Below, in pieces: positions 1-7,905 of a stretch of 64,000 nt of DNA. How positions within the stretch are numbered: the first letter of the stretch is position 1; each line of letters begins with the position of its first letter. The position numbers and the translations under genes were made by a program. A model generated the notes under the pieces. The model was not told the origin of the DNA. It saw only the letters and a list, made by a program, of their open reading frames with translations, and did not search any database. Origin of the DNA: Bradyrhizobium sp. SZCCT0148 (GTDB lineage Bacteria; Pseudomonadota; Alphaproteobacteria; Rhizobiales; Xanthobacteraceae). The DNA is taken from contig NZ_JAFCKT010000007.1 of NCBI RefSeq assembly GCF_018129985.1, positions 1-64,000 on the forward strand, in the 5' to 3' direction.

Positions 1-88
1 CGATGCGATCTGCGTCCACCGCCGCCCGGCCCGCGTTCGTGACGATCGCGATACGCCCCTCTTCCTTGGGCCGGGTTGAGCGACACAT
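1..88 (-). CDS. partial short ORF at the left edge, unknown
   Basis: An ATG on the minus strand at 88 opens a frame that runs off the left edge without a stop. It encodes a short peptide containing EGRIAIVTNAGR. I recall similar short, often truncated frames being annotated repeatedly in Bradyrhizobium genomes, where they seem to be remnants of a dispersed repeat rather than working genes; that is memory, not something shown here. No domain is visible, and a repeat remnant is at least as likely as a real gene. Confidence 0.25.
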   Translation of the reverse strand, partial: MCRSTRPKEEGRIAIVTNAGRAAVDADRI

Positions 89-195
89 ACGCCGTTTCCG
101 AAATTCGGTAAAGTGGAATATATTCGCGGGCGTGCGTTGACCTACCGCTGGCGTGTGTTGCCCGTCAGGCTACACAAGGGCTCGTGGGACGCGGT

Positions 196-285
196 CGTAG
201 GGTGGGCAGAAGCGCAAAGCGCCGTGCCCACCATCTGTTTACACTCGGGCCTATCGTGGGCACGCTTCGCTTTGCCCACCCTACG
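196..285. repeat. long palindromic intergenic repeat (GGTGGGCA family)
   Basis: The outer arms CGTAGGGTGGGCA (196-208) and TGCCCACCCTACG (273-285) are perfect complements. Each half also folds on itself, because GGTGGGCA pairs with TGCCCACC around a core rich in AAGCG. The unit is therefore a palindrome of palindromes. It lies just beyond the 3' end of the LysR gene. The rest of 89-308 shows no credible gene. Confidence 0.75.
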
Positions 286-308
286 GCACCGGGCCCGCCT
301 ACGCAGCC

Positions 309-1160
309 TCAACCCGCGAGCCGTTCGATCACGAGATCAAGCAGCGCACGCAGGCGGGCGAGGCGCTTCATATCGCGGTGATACCCGACATAGGTGTCGC
401 GGCCGGGCGGCACCGTTCCAATGTCGAGCGCGACCAGACGGCGGTCGCGGTCGCCGAGCGGACGCGGCAACACGGCAAAGCCGCCGCCGGCGGCGCAAAG
501 CTCGGCCTGCACCTGCCTGTTGTTGCTGCGCGCGGCGATTGCTGCATTCGGCAGCGCGCGCTTCAGCCAGACGGCGTCCGGCATGTCGGCGAACTCGGCA
601 TTCATGGTCACGACGCGGATAGCGTTGCCGTCGCCGGCACGCGGCGGCTTGCTGCCCTTCTTGCCGTAGAGCGCGTAGGGAATGTGCAGCAGTTTTCTCG
701 ATATCACCTCGGGCTCGCTGAACGGCTTGATGCGGAAGACCAGATCGGCTTCGCGCCGCGGCAGACTGTAGAGCCGCGCATCGGTCAGGAGCTCCACCGT
801 CACCTTGGGGTGACGCTTGCCGAACGCGGCGATCACCGGCGACAGCATCACCGTCCCGAACCAGTCCGACGACGAGAGGCGCAACAGGCCGTCGAGCTGC
901 GTCTCTGCACCGGACAGATGGCGTTCCAGCGCAAGTGCCTCGTCCTCGATCCTCTCGGCATGGCGGAGCACGGCGGTGCCCTCGTCGGTCAGCACCAGGC
1001 CATCCGCCGTGCGCTGAAACAGCGTCTGGCCTAACGATGTCTCGAGGGCGCGAAGCCGCCGGCCCATCGTCGGCTGGGTCTGGCCGATCTTTCGTGCGGC
1101 GGCGCCGAGGGTGCCTTCGCGCGCAATTGCCAGGAAGATGCGCAGGTCGCTCCAGTCCAT
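309..1160 (-). CDS. LysR-family transcriptional regulator
   Basis: A 283-residue DNA-binding regulator of usual LysR length. Residues 1-60 form the winged helix-turn-helix (LRIFLAIAREGTLGAAARKIG, then QTQPTMGRRLRALE). The rest is the periplasmic-binding-like effector domain. I start it at the ATG at 1160 (MDWSDL), because an upstream extension would read through the palindrome at 1171-1190, which is best explained as an operator. It is divergent from an oxidoreductase gene starting at 1263, the classical arrangement in which a LysR protein controls its neighbour and represses itself. The effector is unknown. Confidence 0.9.
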   Translation of the reverse strand: MDWSDLRIFLAIAREGTLGAAARKIGQTQPTMGRRLRALETSLGQTLFQRTADGLVLTDEGTAVLRHAERIEDEALALERHLSGAETQLDGLLRLSSSDWFGTVMLSPVIAAFGKRHPKVTVELLTDARLYSLPRREADLVFRIKPFSEPEVISRKLLHIPYALYGKKGSKPPRAGDGNAIRVVTMNAEFADMPDAVWLKRALPNAAIAARSNNRQVQAELCAAGGGFAVLPRPLGDRDRRLVALDIGTVPPGRDTYVGYHRDMKRLARLRALLDLVIERLAG

Positions 1161-1170
1161 CGCAAATCCC

Positions 1171-1190
1171 GTCATACAGAAATGTATGAC
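1171..1190. promoter_or_regulatory. probable LysR operator (perfect 8-bp palindrome)
   Basis: GTCATACA (1171-1178), spacer GAAA, TGTATGAC (1183-1190). The core ATAC-N6-GTAT fits the T-N11-A LysR-box pattern. It lies 10 bp upstream of the LysR start and 72 bp upstream of the divergent oxidoreductase start, so one bound regulator could act on both genes. Confidence 0.7.
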
Positions 1191-1262
1191 CATCGTACAA
1201 CCTTGTTTCTTCTCATGCAAAATTTCATGGGCATATTGAACCCATCACGGAGCAAGACGATC

Positions 1263-2255
1263 ATGACGAAACCATCGAAGATGCGCGTCGGCGTCCTGGA
1301 GACCCACAACGCGCCCTTACGCCTCTCGACCATCTCCACGCCAGAGATCGGCCCGCACGACGTGCTGGTGCGTGTGCGTGCGAGCGGGGTCAATCCGCTC
1401 GACACCAAGATCCATGCCGGCGCCGCGGCACATGCACGCCATCCGCTGCCGGCGATCCCGGGGATCGATCTCGCCGGCGTGGTCGAACTGGCCGGCCGCG
1501 AGGTGACGCGGTTCAAGCCGGGCGACGAAGTCTATGGCATGACCGGAGGTGTCGGCGGCGTGCAGGGATCGCTGGCCGAATTCGCCGCGGCCGATGCCGA
1601 TCTCCTCGCGCTGAAGCCCGCCAATCTGAGTATGCGGGAAGCGGCCGCCCTGCCCCTGATCGTCATCACGGCCTGGGAAGGCCTGATCGACCGGGCGGCG
1701 TTGAAGGCAGGCCAGAAGGTGTTGATTCATGGCGGTGCCGGCGGCGTCGGTCATGTCGCGATCCAGATCGCGCGCGCCTTCGGAGCGGAGGTGTTCGCAA
1801 CCGGTTCGCCGTCGCAGCGTGCCACCATCGAGGGCTTTGGCGCGGTGTTCATCGACCGCGACAGTCCGCTCGAAGCCTACGTGACGCAGCACACCGGCGG
1901 CCGCGGCTTCGACATCGTCTACGACACCGTCGGCGGCAAGGTGCTCGACGCCTCCTTCGAAGCGGTGCGCCGCTTCGGCCATGTCGTGAGCGCGCTCGGC
2001 TGGGGTTCGCATGCGCTTGCGCCGCTGTCGTTCAGGGCAGCCACCTATTCGGGCGTGTTCACGCTGCTGCCGCTGTTGTCGGGCGAAGGCCGCGCGCATC
2101 ATGGAGAGATCATGGCGCAGGCCACGCGCCTCGCCGAGGCCGGCAAGCTCGTGCCGCTGCTCGACGCCAGGCGTTTTACGCTGGAGACCGTGGACGCGGC
2201 CTATGCGCTGATCAGGGACCGCGCCGCCAAGGGCAAGCTGGTCGTCGATATGTAA
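1263..2255 (+). CDS. quinone oxidoreductase-like MDR dehydrogenase
   Basis: A 330-residue medium-chain dehydrogenase/reductase of the zeta-crystallin/quinone-oxidoreductase group, expected to be an NADPH-dependent cytosolic enzyme. The N-terminal GroES-like part has GVNPLDTKIHAG. The nucleotide-binding fold shows HGGAGGVGHVAIQIA near residue 155. The structural-zinc cysteine cluster of alcohol dehydrogenases is absent, which separates it from the zinc enzyme at 13750-14901. The start at 1263 (MTKPSK) gives normal family length; further upstream codons run into the operator. The divergent LysR gene probably regulates it. The substrate is unknown. Confidence 0.85.
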   Translation: MTKPSKMRVGVLETHNAPLRLSTISTPEIGPHDVLVRVRASGVNPLDTKIHAGAAAHARHPLPAIPGIDLAGVVELAGREVTRFKPGDEVYGMTGGVGGVQGSLAEFAAADADLLALKPANLSMREAAALPLIVITAWEGLIDRAALKAGQKVLIHGGAGGVGHVAIQIARAFGAEVFATGSPSQRATIEGFGAVFIDRDSPLEAYVTQHTGGRGFDIVYDTVGGKVLDASFEAVRRFGHVVSALGWGSHALAPLSFRAATYSGVFTLLPLLSGEGRAHHGEIMAQATRLAEAGKLVPLLDARRFTLETVDAAYALIRDRAAKGKLVVDM

Positions 2256-2267
2256 GGTGGGGCTCTC

Positions 2268-2310
2268 GCCCGGGAGCACGAAGACCGGGTATCGCAGCAC
2301 TCACCCGGGC
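2268..2310. repeat. small inverted repeat after the oxidoreductase
   Basis: GCCCGGG (2268-2274) pairs with CCCGGGC (2304-2310). The right part reads like half of the long GTAGCCC palindrome family found intact at 13668-13743. It could serve as a 3'-end structure for the upstream gene, but no U-tract follows. Confidence 0.4.
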
Positions 2311-2339
2311 TACGAAGGCCGCGACCAAGGCGCCCGCCG

Positions 2340-2534
2340 CTAGTCCTCGCTGGACGCGGCGGAGCGGTTGCGCAGATAGGCCTGCGACAACAGGAAGAAC
2401 AACGCGCGCTCGCCCTGATATTTGGCCGACGGCCGGGTGCGCTCGAAGCCATCGGCAAAGACCTTGCCGGACTGGTCGCACACTTGCCATCGCCAGCCAA
2501 ACCGCTTGCGCCTGGTGAGGATCACTTCGAACAT
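2340..2534 (-). CDS. small basic conserved hypothetical protein (paralog of 34432-34635)
   Basis: A 64-residue protein beginning MFEVIL. No known domain is recognised. It is clearly related to the 67-residue protein at 34432-34635. Both have an N-terminal basic stretch followed by W-x-W-x-V, a glycine turn, and the shared block RP-x-A-x-YQ-x-ERALF-x-LL. The conservation between two loci 32 kb apart is good evidence that the frame is real, although no strong ribosome-binding site precedes the start. The pattern suggests a small beta-hairpin plus helix; function is unknown. Confidence 0.6.
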   Translation of the reverse strand: MFEVILTRRKRFGWRWQVCDQSGKVFADGFERTRPSAKYQGERALFFLLSQAYLRNRSAASSED

Positions 2535-2912
2535 GCCGACGAGCTTGGCCCCTGCTCCTTGCCGGTCCGCCAGGGCATCCAAGCCCTCGCTCCGGCCTCC
2601 CCCATTAGACGGATGCCCGACATATAACCCAGCAGAGTGGAAAGAGAATAAAATTGATGATCGGAAATTCGTGTCTTTCACCGCTGTAATTAAGACGCGA
2701 GGCGCGGGGGAATAAGCTCTCGCCAGCGGTGTTGTCCTCGCCCCCGCAAAGGCGACCTGCGGGCGGCTGCAGTATTCAAGGCAGAACACAGGCGGGTGAG
2801 CATTTCTCGGCCGCCGTCACGGCGGCGCGGTGGTAACGGGAGATGTACACCCGTGCGCTCACTGAGAATTATCTTGCCGGGATTCAAGCGGACGCGGCAC
2901 CGCGCCCGGGGC
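2535..2912. other. intergenic stretch, no gene seen
   Basis: This 378-bp gap has an AT-richer patch around 2635-2700 that may hold the promoter of the small minus-strand gene. No convincing coding frame, RNA gene or strong hairpin was found. Confidence 0.5.
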
Positions 2913-3986
2913 TTAACGCGCGACGACTTCGACTTCGCCGTCGACGCCGTTGACGACGTTGAAGCCGCGTTCGTAGACCTTGCCCTCGTTCTTGGCGATG
3001 GCGCGGTATTCGCCTTCGGAGAGCACGACGCGCGGGAAGGCGCCGATCGATTCCTTGATGACGTCGCCGCCCGGGGTCAGCACCGACCAGGCGGTGTTGG
3101 CAAGCGCCTCGCCGCCTTTGTCGCTGACCAGCTTGAGCGTGATCACGGCTGCGCGGTGGGTGATGGTGACGTCGGTGAGCTTGCTGGCCTGGACGCGGAT
3201 GTCGGAGCGCACCACCGAATTGGCGTCACCATAGTTCGAGATGATGTAGTAGGTGCCCTCGGGCAGCAGCACGACGTCGCCGGCGGCGACGTTGGGCACG
3301 AGCGAGGCGCGCTCGCCGGATTCGAACTGGCTGCCCTTGTAGATCGCGAACGAGATCTGGTTCTGCGGAATGCGGCTGGTGCCGACCCGGCCCTCGATCC
3401 GCAGGCCCCCGGCCGGCAGCACGAAGGATTCGCGGTCGGTCTCGGCCTTCAGGCTGACGGTGCGCACGGCGCTGACGAGGCCGAAGGCGACGTGAACCAC
3501 GTAATTGCCGGGCGGCAGCACGATGTTGGGCGTGGCGCTGCGGTCCTCGCGGATCAGCTTGAAGGTGCCGTTCTCGTCGGGACGGTCGGCAAACACGCGC
3601 CAGACCAGGCCGCTCGTGATTGCCGGAGAATCCTTGCCGTATTTCGCGGTCAGCGACAGCACGCCCTGTCCGGGCACGGCCGCGTTGAGCGGGGCGGCCG
3701 GCGGCACGCTCGAAACCGCGGGCGGCGGCATGCTGGGTGTCGTGGGCTGCATCAGGGTCGGCGGCAGGCTCGGAGGTCCGGCGCCCGGCCCGGAGGGCGG
3801 CGCAAGGCTGACGGCACCGCCGGGGTCGGGCACCGAGGCCGGCGGGACCGGCGGCGGACGATCGGAAAAGAGCTGAGCCTGCGCTGCGCTTTGGCCTGCG
3901 ATAACGAGGCACGCGGCAAGGACCAGCGCCGGCGCCAGCCTGCCGCTGCGCCGCCATCCGATGATGCCGTCACCCCCGCGTGTCAT
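2913..3986 (-). CDS. secreted Pro-rich protein with repeated beta-type domains, unknown function
   Basis: A 357-residue exported protein. An N-terminal hydrophobic signal (APALVLAACLVIAGQSAAQAQ, near residues 18-38) is followed by a proline-rich linker to about residue 100. Then come about three diverged copies of a domain of roughly 80 residues. Each has a W or F opening, a central segment such as NIVLPPGNYVVHVAFG, DVVLLPEGTYYIISNYG or RVVLSEGEYRAIAKNEG, and a closing strand ending in a V-rich motif. The LPxGxY core resembles the turn of carboxypeptidase-regulatory or PEGA-like beta sandwiches, but I cannot assign a named family. It probably sits in the periplasm. No operon partner is evident. 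Confidence 0.75.
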   Translation of the reverse strand: MTRGGDGIIGWRRSGRLAPALVLAACLVIAGQSAAQAQLFSDRPPPVPPASVPDPGGAVSLAPPSGPGAGPPSLPPTLMQPTTPSMPPPAVSSVPPAAPLNAAVPGQGVLSLTAKYGKDSPAITSGLVWRVFADRPDENGTFKLIREDRSATPNIVLPPGNYVVHVAFGLVSAVRTVSLKAETDRESFVLPAGGLRIEGRVGTSRIPQNQISFAIYKGSQFESGERASLVPNVAAGDVVLLPEGTYYIISNYGDANSVVRSDIRVQASKLTDVTITHRAAVITLKLVSDKGGEALANTAWSVLTPGGDVIKESIGAFPRVVLSEGEYRAIAKNEGKVYERGFNVVNGVDGEVEVVAR

Positions 3987-4218
3987 GCCCCCTGCTTTTC
4001 ACCGAAAACGCGGCAAATTCAAGCCTCTGAAACCCCAGGAAATACGGGCCCGGTCCGATTGATGGAACCCGGTTGACGCCTGCGTGATCAGCCCAGCTGC
4101 CACCGGCGCTCGCCACACTGCTGCCCCCAGCTTCCCAAACGGTATAAACCATGCTTGGCCCTCGTTCTGGTGCAGCGGAAGTCCGATGCCTAATCTGGTG
4201 TCGAGGGCTGGCCCGGGT

Positions 4219-4223
4219 AGGAG
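4219..4223 (+). promoter_or_regulatory. ribosome-binding site deciding a GTG start
   Basis: AGGAG lies 7 nt before GTG at 4231, better placed than any site before the upstream in-frame starts at 4084 or 4186. Confidence 0.65.
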
Positions 4224-4230
4224 AGTTTCG

Positions 4231-5259
4231 GTGCTTGATATCTTGAAGGGTCGTGGTGCGAACGGCTCGAATGGTGAGAAGGTTGGCCTTGGCCCCACCC
4301 GCCGGCCGGTCATCGGCCTCGCCCTCGGCGGCGGCGCCGCGCGCGGCTTTGCCCATATCGGAATTCTGCGAACCCTGCTCGCCAACGGCATCGTTCCCGA
4401 CGTCGTGGTCGGCACCTCCATCGGCGCCGTGGTCGGCGGCCTCCATGCGGCCGGCCGGCTCGAGACGTTCGAAGAGTGGGGGCGCAGCCTGCAGGGTATG
4501 CGCAACATCCTCGGCTATCTCGATATCCGCCTCAACGGCTCCGGCCTGCTCGGCGGCGAGAAGCTGGCCAGCCGCCTCGAGGACGCGGTTGGGCAAACCC
4601 TGATCGAAGATTTGCCGGTCAAGTTCGCGAGTGTTGCGACCGAGGTCAGGACCGGTCACGAGATCTGGCTGACGCGTGGCCGCCTGGTCGATGCGATGCG
4701 CGCGTCCTATGCGCTGCCCGGCATCTTCCAGCCCATGCTGATCGGCGACCGCTGGCTCGTGGACGGTGCGCTGGTGAACCCGGTGCCGGTCTCGGCCGCC
4801 CGCGCGCTCGGCGCCGAAATCGTCATCGCCGCAAATCTTTCCAGCGACATCTTCACGCACTCCACGACGATCTATTCGCACGGCGCGATGCCCGCACCTG
4901 TGATGCCGGAGGTCGAGGAGACGACGGCCAAGCGGCGCTTTCCGCGGCTGTTCTCGGCCGAAAAAGCCATGAAGCGCGAGTTCTTCGGCAGCGCCGGGCG
5001 CCCGGGCATCTCCTCGGTGATGGTCGATGCCTTCAACATCATGCAGGACCGCATCACCCGCGCCCGGCTTGCCGGCGATCCGCCGGATCTCCTGATCTCG
5101 CCGCGGGTCGGCCAGTTCGGCTGGTTCGACTTCCATCGCTCGGAGGACCTGATCGCCCACGGCGCGCGCGCCGCCGAACGCGCGCTGGACTCGATCCAGG
5201 AGGCGATCGACGTGCTGGCGCCGGCGCCCGCGGGCCACGCGCCCAAGGCGGAGGAATAG
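4231..5259 (+). CDS. patatin-like phospholipase, RssA-type
   Basis: A 342-residue serine lipase/acyl hydrolase of the bacterial patatin family, expected to cleave phospholipid or lysophospholipid ester bonds. The oxyanion motif GGGAARG occurs near residue 33. The nucleophile elbow GTSIG puts the catalytic Ser at 63, and the catalytic Asp is D178 in VDGALVNP. There is no signal peptide, so it acts in the cytosol or at the inner membrane face. The GTG start is chosen from its AGGAG site. It converges with the CBS-protein gene. The substrate cannot be inferred. Confidence 0.85.
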   Translation: MLDILKGRGANGSNGEKVGLGPTRRPVIGLALGGGAARGFAHIGILRTLLANGIVPDVVVGTSIGAVVGGLHAAGRLETFEEWGRSLQGMRNILGYLDIRLNGSGLLGGEKLASRLEDAVGQTLIEDLPVKFASVATEVRTGHEIWLTRGRLVDAMRASYALPGIFQPMLIGDRWLVDGALVNPVPVSAARALGAEIVIAANLSSDIFTHSTTIYSHGAMPAPVMPEVEETTAKRRFPRLFSAEKAMKREFFGSAGRPGISSVMVDAFNIMQDRITRARLAGDPPDLLISPRVGQFGWFDFHRSEDLIAHGARAAERALDSIQEAIDVLAPAPAGHAPKAEE

Positions 5260-5294
5260 GGCGGAAGATCAAGGCAGACGCGTAAGCGGAGGCG

Positions 5295-5723
5295 TCAAGC
5301 CGTCTTGATGTAGTCGCGCAGGGCTTCCTGCTCGGACTCGTATTCCTGGACCCGGCGCTTGACGATGTCGCCGATCGAGATCAGGCCGACCACCTTGCCG
5401 TTGTCGATGACGGGCAGATGGCGGAACTTACCTGACGTCATCATCTCCATGAGCTCGGCGACCGTGTCTGTCTCCTTGCAGGTCACCACCTTGCGGGTCA
5501 TGACCTGAGTGACCGGCTCCTCCAGCGCGCTGGCGCCGCGCTCGCCCAGAACGCGGACGATATCGCGCTCCGACAGGATGCCCTCCAGCCGGCTCTGATT
5601 CATCACCAGCACAGCGCCGATCTTCTTCTCACCGAGCAGCTTGACCGCGTCAGCCAGCTTCGCGTCGGGCTCGACGCTCATGATCTGGTGGCCCTTGGTG
5701 TTGAGAATGGAACGTACCGTCAT
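5295..5723 (-). CDS. CBS-domain pair protein
   Basis: A 142-residue stand-alone Bateman module made of two CBS motifs (about residues 8-62 and 75-130). SERDIVRVL marks the end of the first and ISIGDIVKRR the second. Such modules bind adenine nucleotides or NAD and act as energy sensors; the partner is unknown. A GGAGG site lies just before the ATG at 5723. The gene is single, convergent with patatin, and follows the rhomboid gene on the same strand after a 193-bp gap. Confidence 0.9.
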   Translation of the reverse strand: MTVRSILNTKGHQIMSVEPDAKLADAVKLLGEKKIGAVLVMNQSRLEGILSERDIVRVLGERGASALEEPVTQVMTRKVVTCKETDTVAELMEMMTSGKFRHLPVIDNGKVVGLISIGDIVKRRVQEYESEQEALRDYIKTA

Positions 5724-5916
5724 TGTTGCCTCCCTGAATCGGACCCGTTCGCCTGTTGGCGGTGCGGACTTGTTCTTCGAGTCTTCAACTAACAGTTTTG
5801 CTTGGCGCCGGTTTCACGCGCGGGCGCTTTGCGAAGCAGCGCCGCTAGCGCTTTGTCGCTTCGAACATTCTTCCCGCAAATGATGGATGAATTCGGGCCG
5901 GGCCGCAAGCGCCGCT

Positions 5917-6750
5917 TCAGATACGGTCTGAAACGTCCTGTGATGACGCATCCGCAGCATCGTTTCGCATGCGCGGCACGGGATCGAACAGCGTGAACAG
6001 CAGCAGGCCGGCGAAGAAGCCGCCGATATGCGCCTGCCACGCCACGCTCGTGGTTTCGGAATCGACGCCGATCGCGCCGACGCCGAAGATGATGTTGACG
6101 CCGAACCAGACGGCGAGAAAGCCGACCACCCGCCCGTCGCGCAGCGCGCGCGACAGCGGCAGGGCCGGAACCCTTGCTGCGGTATCGGCGTCCGAGCGGT
6201 TGAACGACAGGAAGCTGCCGCGAACGAAGGCGAAGCGGATCGCCGCCGCCATCGCGCCCGACACCGAGGCCGAAGCGCCGATCATCGGCGCCACCGCATG
6301 CTCATGGGTGACGAGATGGGCGAGCGCACCGGCCGCCGCCGTCACCGCCAGGAACAGGAAGAACCTGACCGCGCCGAACCGCCGCGCCAGCGCGCTGCCG
6401 AAGGGCAGCAGCCACAGCACGTTGAAGCCGAGATGGGTCAGATTGGCATGCAGCAGCGAATAGGTGACGAAGCTCCAGACCTTGGCACCAGCTCCGCCCG
6501 GGATCTCCAGATTGAGCAGCGAGGAATCGTAGCGCTTGGGGATGAAGCCGAAGACGTCGATGGTCCAGTTCTCGAGCTCGGGCGGCAGCAGCACCCGCAG
6601 ATGGATCACCGCCAGCAGGACGATATAGGCCGTCAGCGCGAACGGCAGCGTCAGGATCGGCTCGCGCGGAGCCTCCTCATGGACAGCCTCTTGGGCGACC
6701 GGGAGGCCGGGCTGAGAATCCTGCGGCGGAGAATCGTGCGGGGAATCCAA
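5917..6750 (-). CDS. rhomboid-family intramembrane serine protease
   Basis: A 277-residue polytopic membrane protein with about six transmembrane segments. The rhomboid residues are present: HANLTHLGFN (H101, H106, N110), the nucleophile in GASAS (S160), and the catalytic His in AHIGGFFAG (H241). The usual GxSG is GASA here, a mild variation. The protein should cleave transmembrane helices of membrane substrates. An N-terminal acidic, proline-rich tail of about 35 residues precedes the first helix. Its 5' side contains a hairpin at 6835-6860 that could attenuate or separate transcription. Confidence 0.88.
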   Translation of the reverse strand: MDSPHDSPPQDSQPGLPVAQEAVHEEAPREPILTLPFALTAYIVLLAVIHLRVLLPPELENWTIDVFGFIPKRYDSSLLNLEIPGGAGAKVWSFVTYSLLHANLTHLGFNVLWLLPFGSALARRFGAVRFFLFLAVTAAAGALAHLVTHEHAVAPMIGASASVSGAMAAAIRFAFVRGSFLSFNRSDADTAARVPALPLSRALRDGRVVGFLAVWFGVNIIFGVGAIGVDSETTSVAWQAHIGGFFAGLLLFTLFDPVPRMRNDAADASSQDVSDRI

Positions 6751-6823
6751 GGCAGTTCGCTTTCAGGCGCGATCGGAGCGATCCGTCTGCAGATAGTCGC
6801 CTTTGCAGGCCTTGCGCAAGTGC

Positions 6824-6860
6824 ACAAAAGGAAAAGGCAGGGCCCTGGGAAGCCCTGCCT
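6824..6860 (-). terminator. terminator-like hairpin on the minus strand
   Basis: AGGCAGGGC (6835-6843) and GCCCTGCCT (6852-6860) form a perfect 9-bp stem with an 8-nt loop. On the minus strand it is followed by TTTTCCTTTTGT. It lies 85 bp upstream of the rhomboid start, so it would end a minus-strand transcript for which no coding gene is visible, or attenuate rhomboid expression. Confidence 0.5.
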
Positions 6861-7037
6861 GTCCATGTCGGTCTTCCGGTGCCGGAGGAATGAAGGTCTA
6901 TCCCCACCCCTCCCCGCGGCCCGTGACCAAACTGTTTGACGCCCTGTGTACAGGCCCCGCCGAGAACCTGGATGAAAGCGGCGAGGCTTGCGACCGGGAT
7001 CACCATAGCAGCGCGGCGCGCGGCGCAAAGGCCGTAG

Positions 7038-7053
7038 TTAATTTAACGTTAAC
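7038..7053. promoter_or_regulatory. perfect CtrA-type box TTAA-N7-TTAAC
   Basis: TTAA (7038-7041), seven bases, TTAAC (7049-7053). This is the full binding consensus of CtrA, the alphaproteobacterial cell-cycle regulator. It lies 150 bp upstream of the PAS_5 gene and about 290 bp from the rhomboid start. Confidence 0.6.
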
Positions 7054-7203
7054 GACGCAAAGACCGCCTTAACGGGGGCGAAAACGAGCTCCCGGCATGG
7101 ACGCTGCAAATCCCCTCCTGCACAACAACACAGGGATCGCGGGTGCACTGAAGCGGGACAGCTCTGTCCCTTCGAGGTTGCGCCCCGGGATAAGCGTTCA
7201 GAC

Positions 7204-7758
7204 ATGAAACATCCGTCGAGCCGCGCGTTCTTCGCGTATTGGGACAACAAGCGCGGCGCTGCACGGGCCCCTGACCGGGCCGACATCGATCCGGCCGCGG
7301 TCCGCGGCCTGCTCGGCGATATTTTCGTGCTGTCCTGCGAGCCCAATCTCGGCTTTCCGTTCCGCGTCGCGGGCACGCGCGTCTGTGCGCTGGCCGGATG
7401 CGACCTCAAGGACCAGAGCTTTGCGGCGCTGTTCGTCGATGCGAGCCGCCGCGAGATCGAGGAGATCACGACCGTCGTCGCCGACGAGGCGCTGGGCGCG
7501 ATCGCCGGTGTCACCGCCGCGCGCGAGGACGGCAGCAAGGCCTATCTCGAATTGCTGCTGCTGCCGTTCAACGCCCGCCCGCACACGCCGGTGAGCGTGA
7601 CGGGCGTGCTCGCGCCGTTCGACGACGAATGCGGCGCGCTCTCGACCTTCACCCTCACCTCCTGGCGCTATCTGCACCAGCCGGAGAAACTGCTGCCGCG
7701 CGCGATCCGCAAATTGCAGATCGCCCGCGGGCTGATGGTGTATGAGGGGCTGCGATAG
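7204..7758 (+). CDS. PAS_5 (DUF1457) domain protein
   Basis: A 184-residue cytosolic protein made almost entirely of the alphaproteobacterial PAS_5 domain (FFAYWDNKRG near the N-terminus, GFPFRVAGTRVCALAG near 55-70). The C-terminal tail ends in an R-rich helix. Members of this family are often found under CtrA control and near cell-cycle or motility genes (family knowledge), which fits the perfect CtrA box upstream. It has no attached output domain, so it probably works by protein interaction. Confidence 0.8.
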   Translation: MKHPSSRAFFAYWDNKRGAARAPDRADIDPAAVRGLLGDIFVLSCEPNLGFPFRVAGTRVCALAGCDLKDQSFAALFVDASRREIEEITTVVADEALGAIAGVTAAREDGSKAYLELLLLPFNARPHTPVSVTGVLAPFDDECGALSTFTLTSWRYLHQPEKLLPRAIRKLQIARGLMVYEGLR

Positions 7759-7761
7759 TCT

Positions 7762-7896
7762 CGTGTCCCCGACGCGCTGCAACGCGTAAGCGTTGCCGCG
7801 GAGCCGGGACGCAGTAATGCCAGCTTGCGTACTGTCAGATGGCTCCCGGCTCAGCAGCGCACCGCTGAAGAAGCGCTGCGCTGCGTCCGGGGCACG
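7762..7896. repeat. long palindromic repeat (GTGTCCC/CGCTGCGTCCGG family)
   Basis: CGTGTCCCCGACGC at the left pairs imperfectly with GCGTCCGGGGCACG at the right. An inner pair GAGCCGGGA / TCCCGGCTC nests inside, with further GCGCTGC arms. A shorter member lies at 31441-31485. It fills the gap between convergent genes and may act as a transcript end structure. Confidence 0.6.
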
Positions 7897-7905
7897 TGGC
7901 CGCCG

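Larger units (their letters stand above)
6751..7203. other. 453-bp intergenic region with several regulatory-looking elements
   Basis: No convincing gene is present. It holds a minus-strand terminator-like hairpin (6835-6860), a C-rich motif shared with 19365-19380 (6901-6916), a near-palindrome CCTGTGTACAGG around 6942-6953, and a perfect CtrA box (7038-7053). Confidence 0.6.

Noticed and set aside
2796..4076. Long open frame on the plus strand opposite the secreted repeat protein
   Set aside because: It is the antisense shadow of a gene with a clear signal peptide and repeated domains. Similar long antisense frames at 43416-45269, 47412-49202, 52871-54409 and 57857-59539 are also shadows caused by high GC content.
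5259..5294. Imperfect inverted repeat between the patatin and CBS genes as a terminator
   Set aside because: Arms are short and interrupted, and no T-run follows on either strand.
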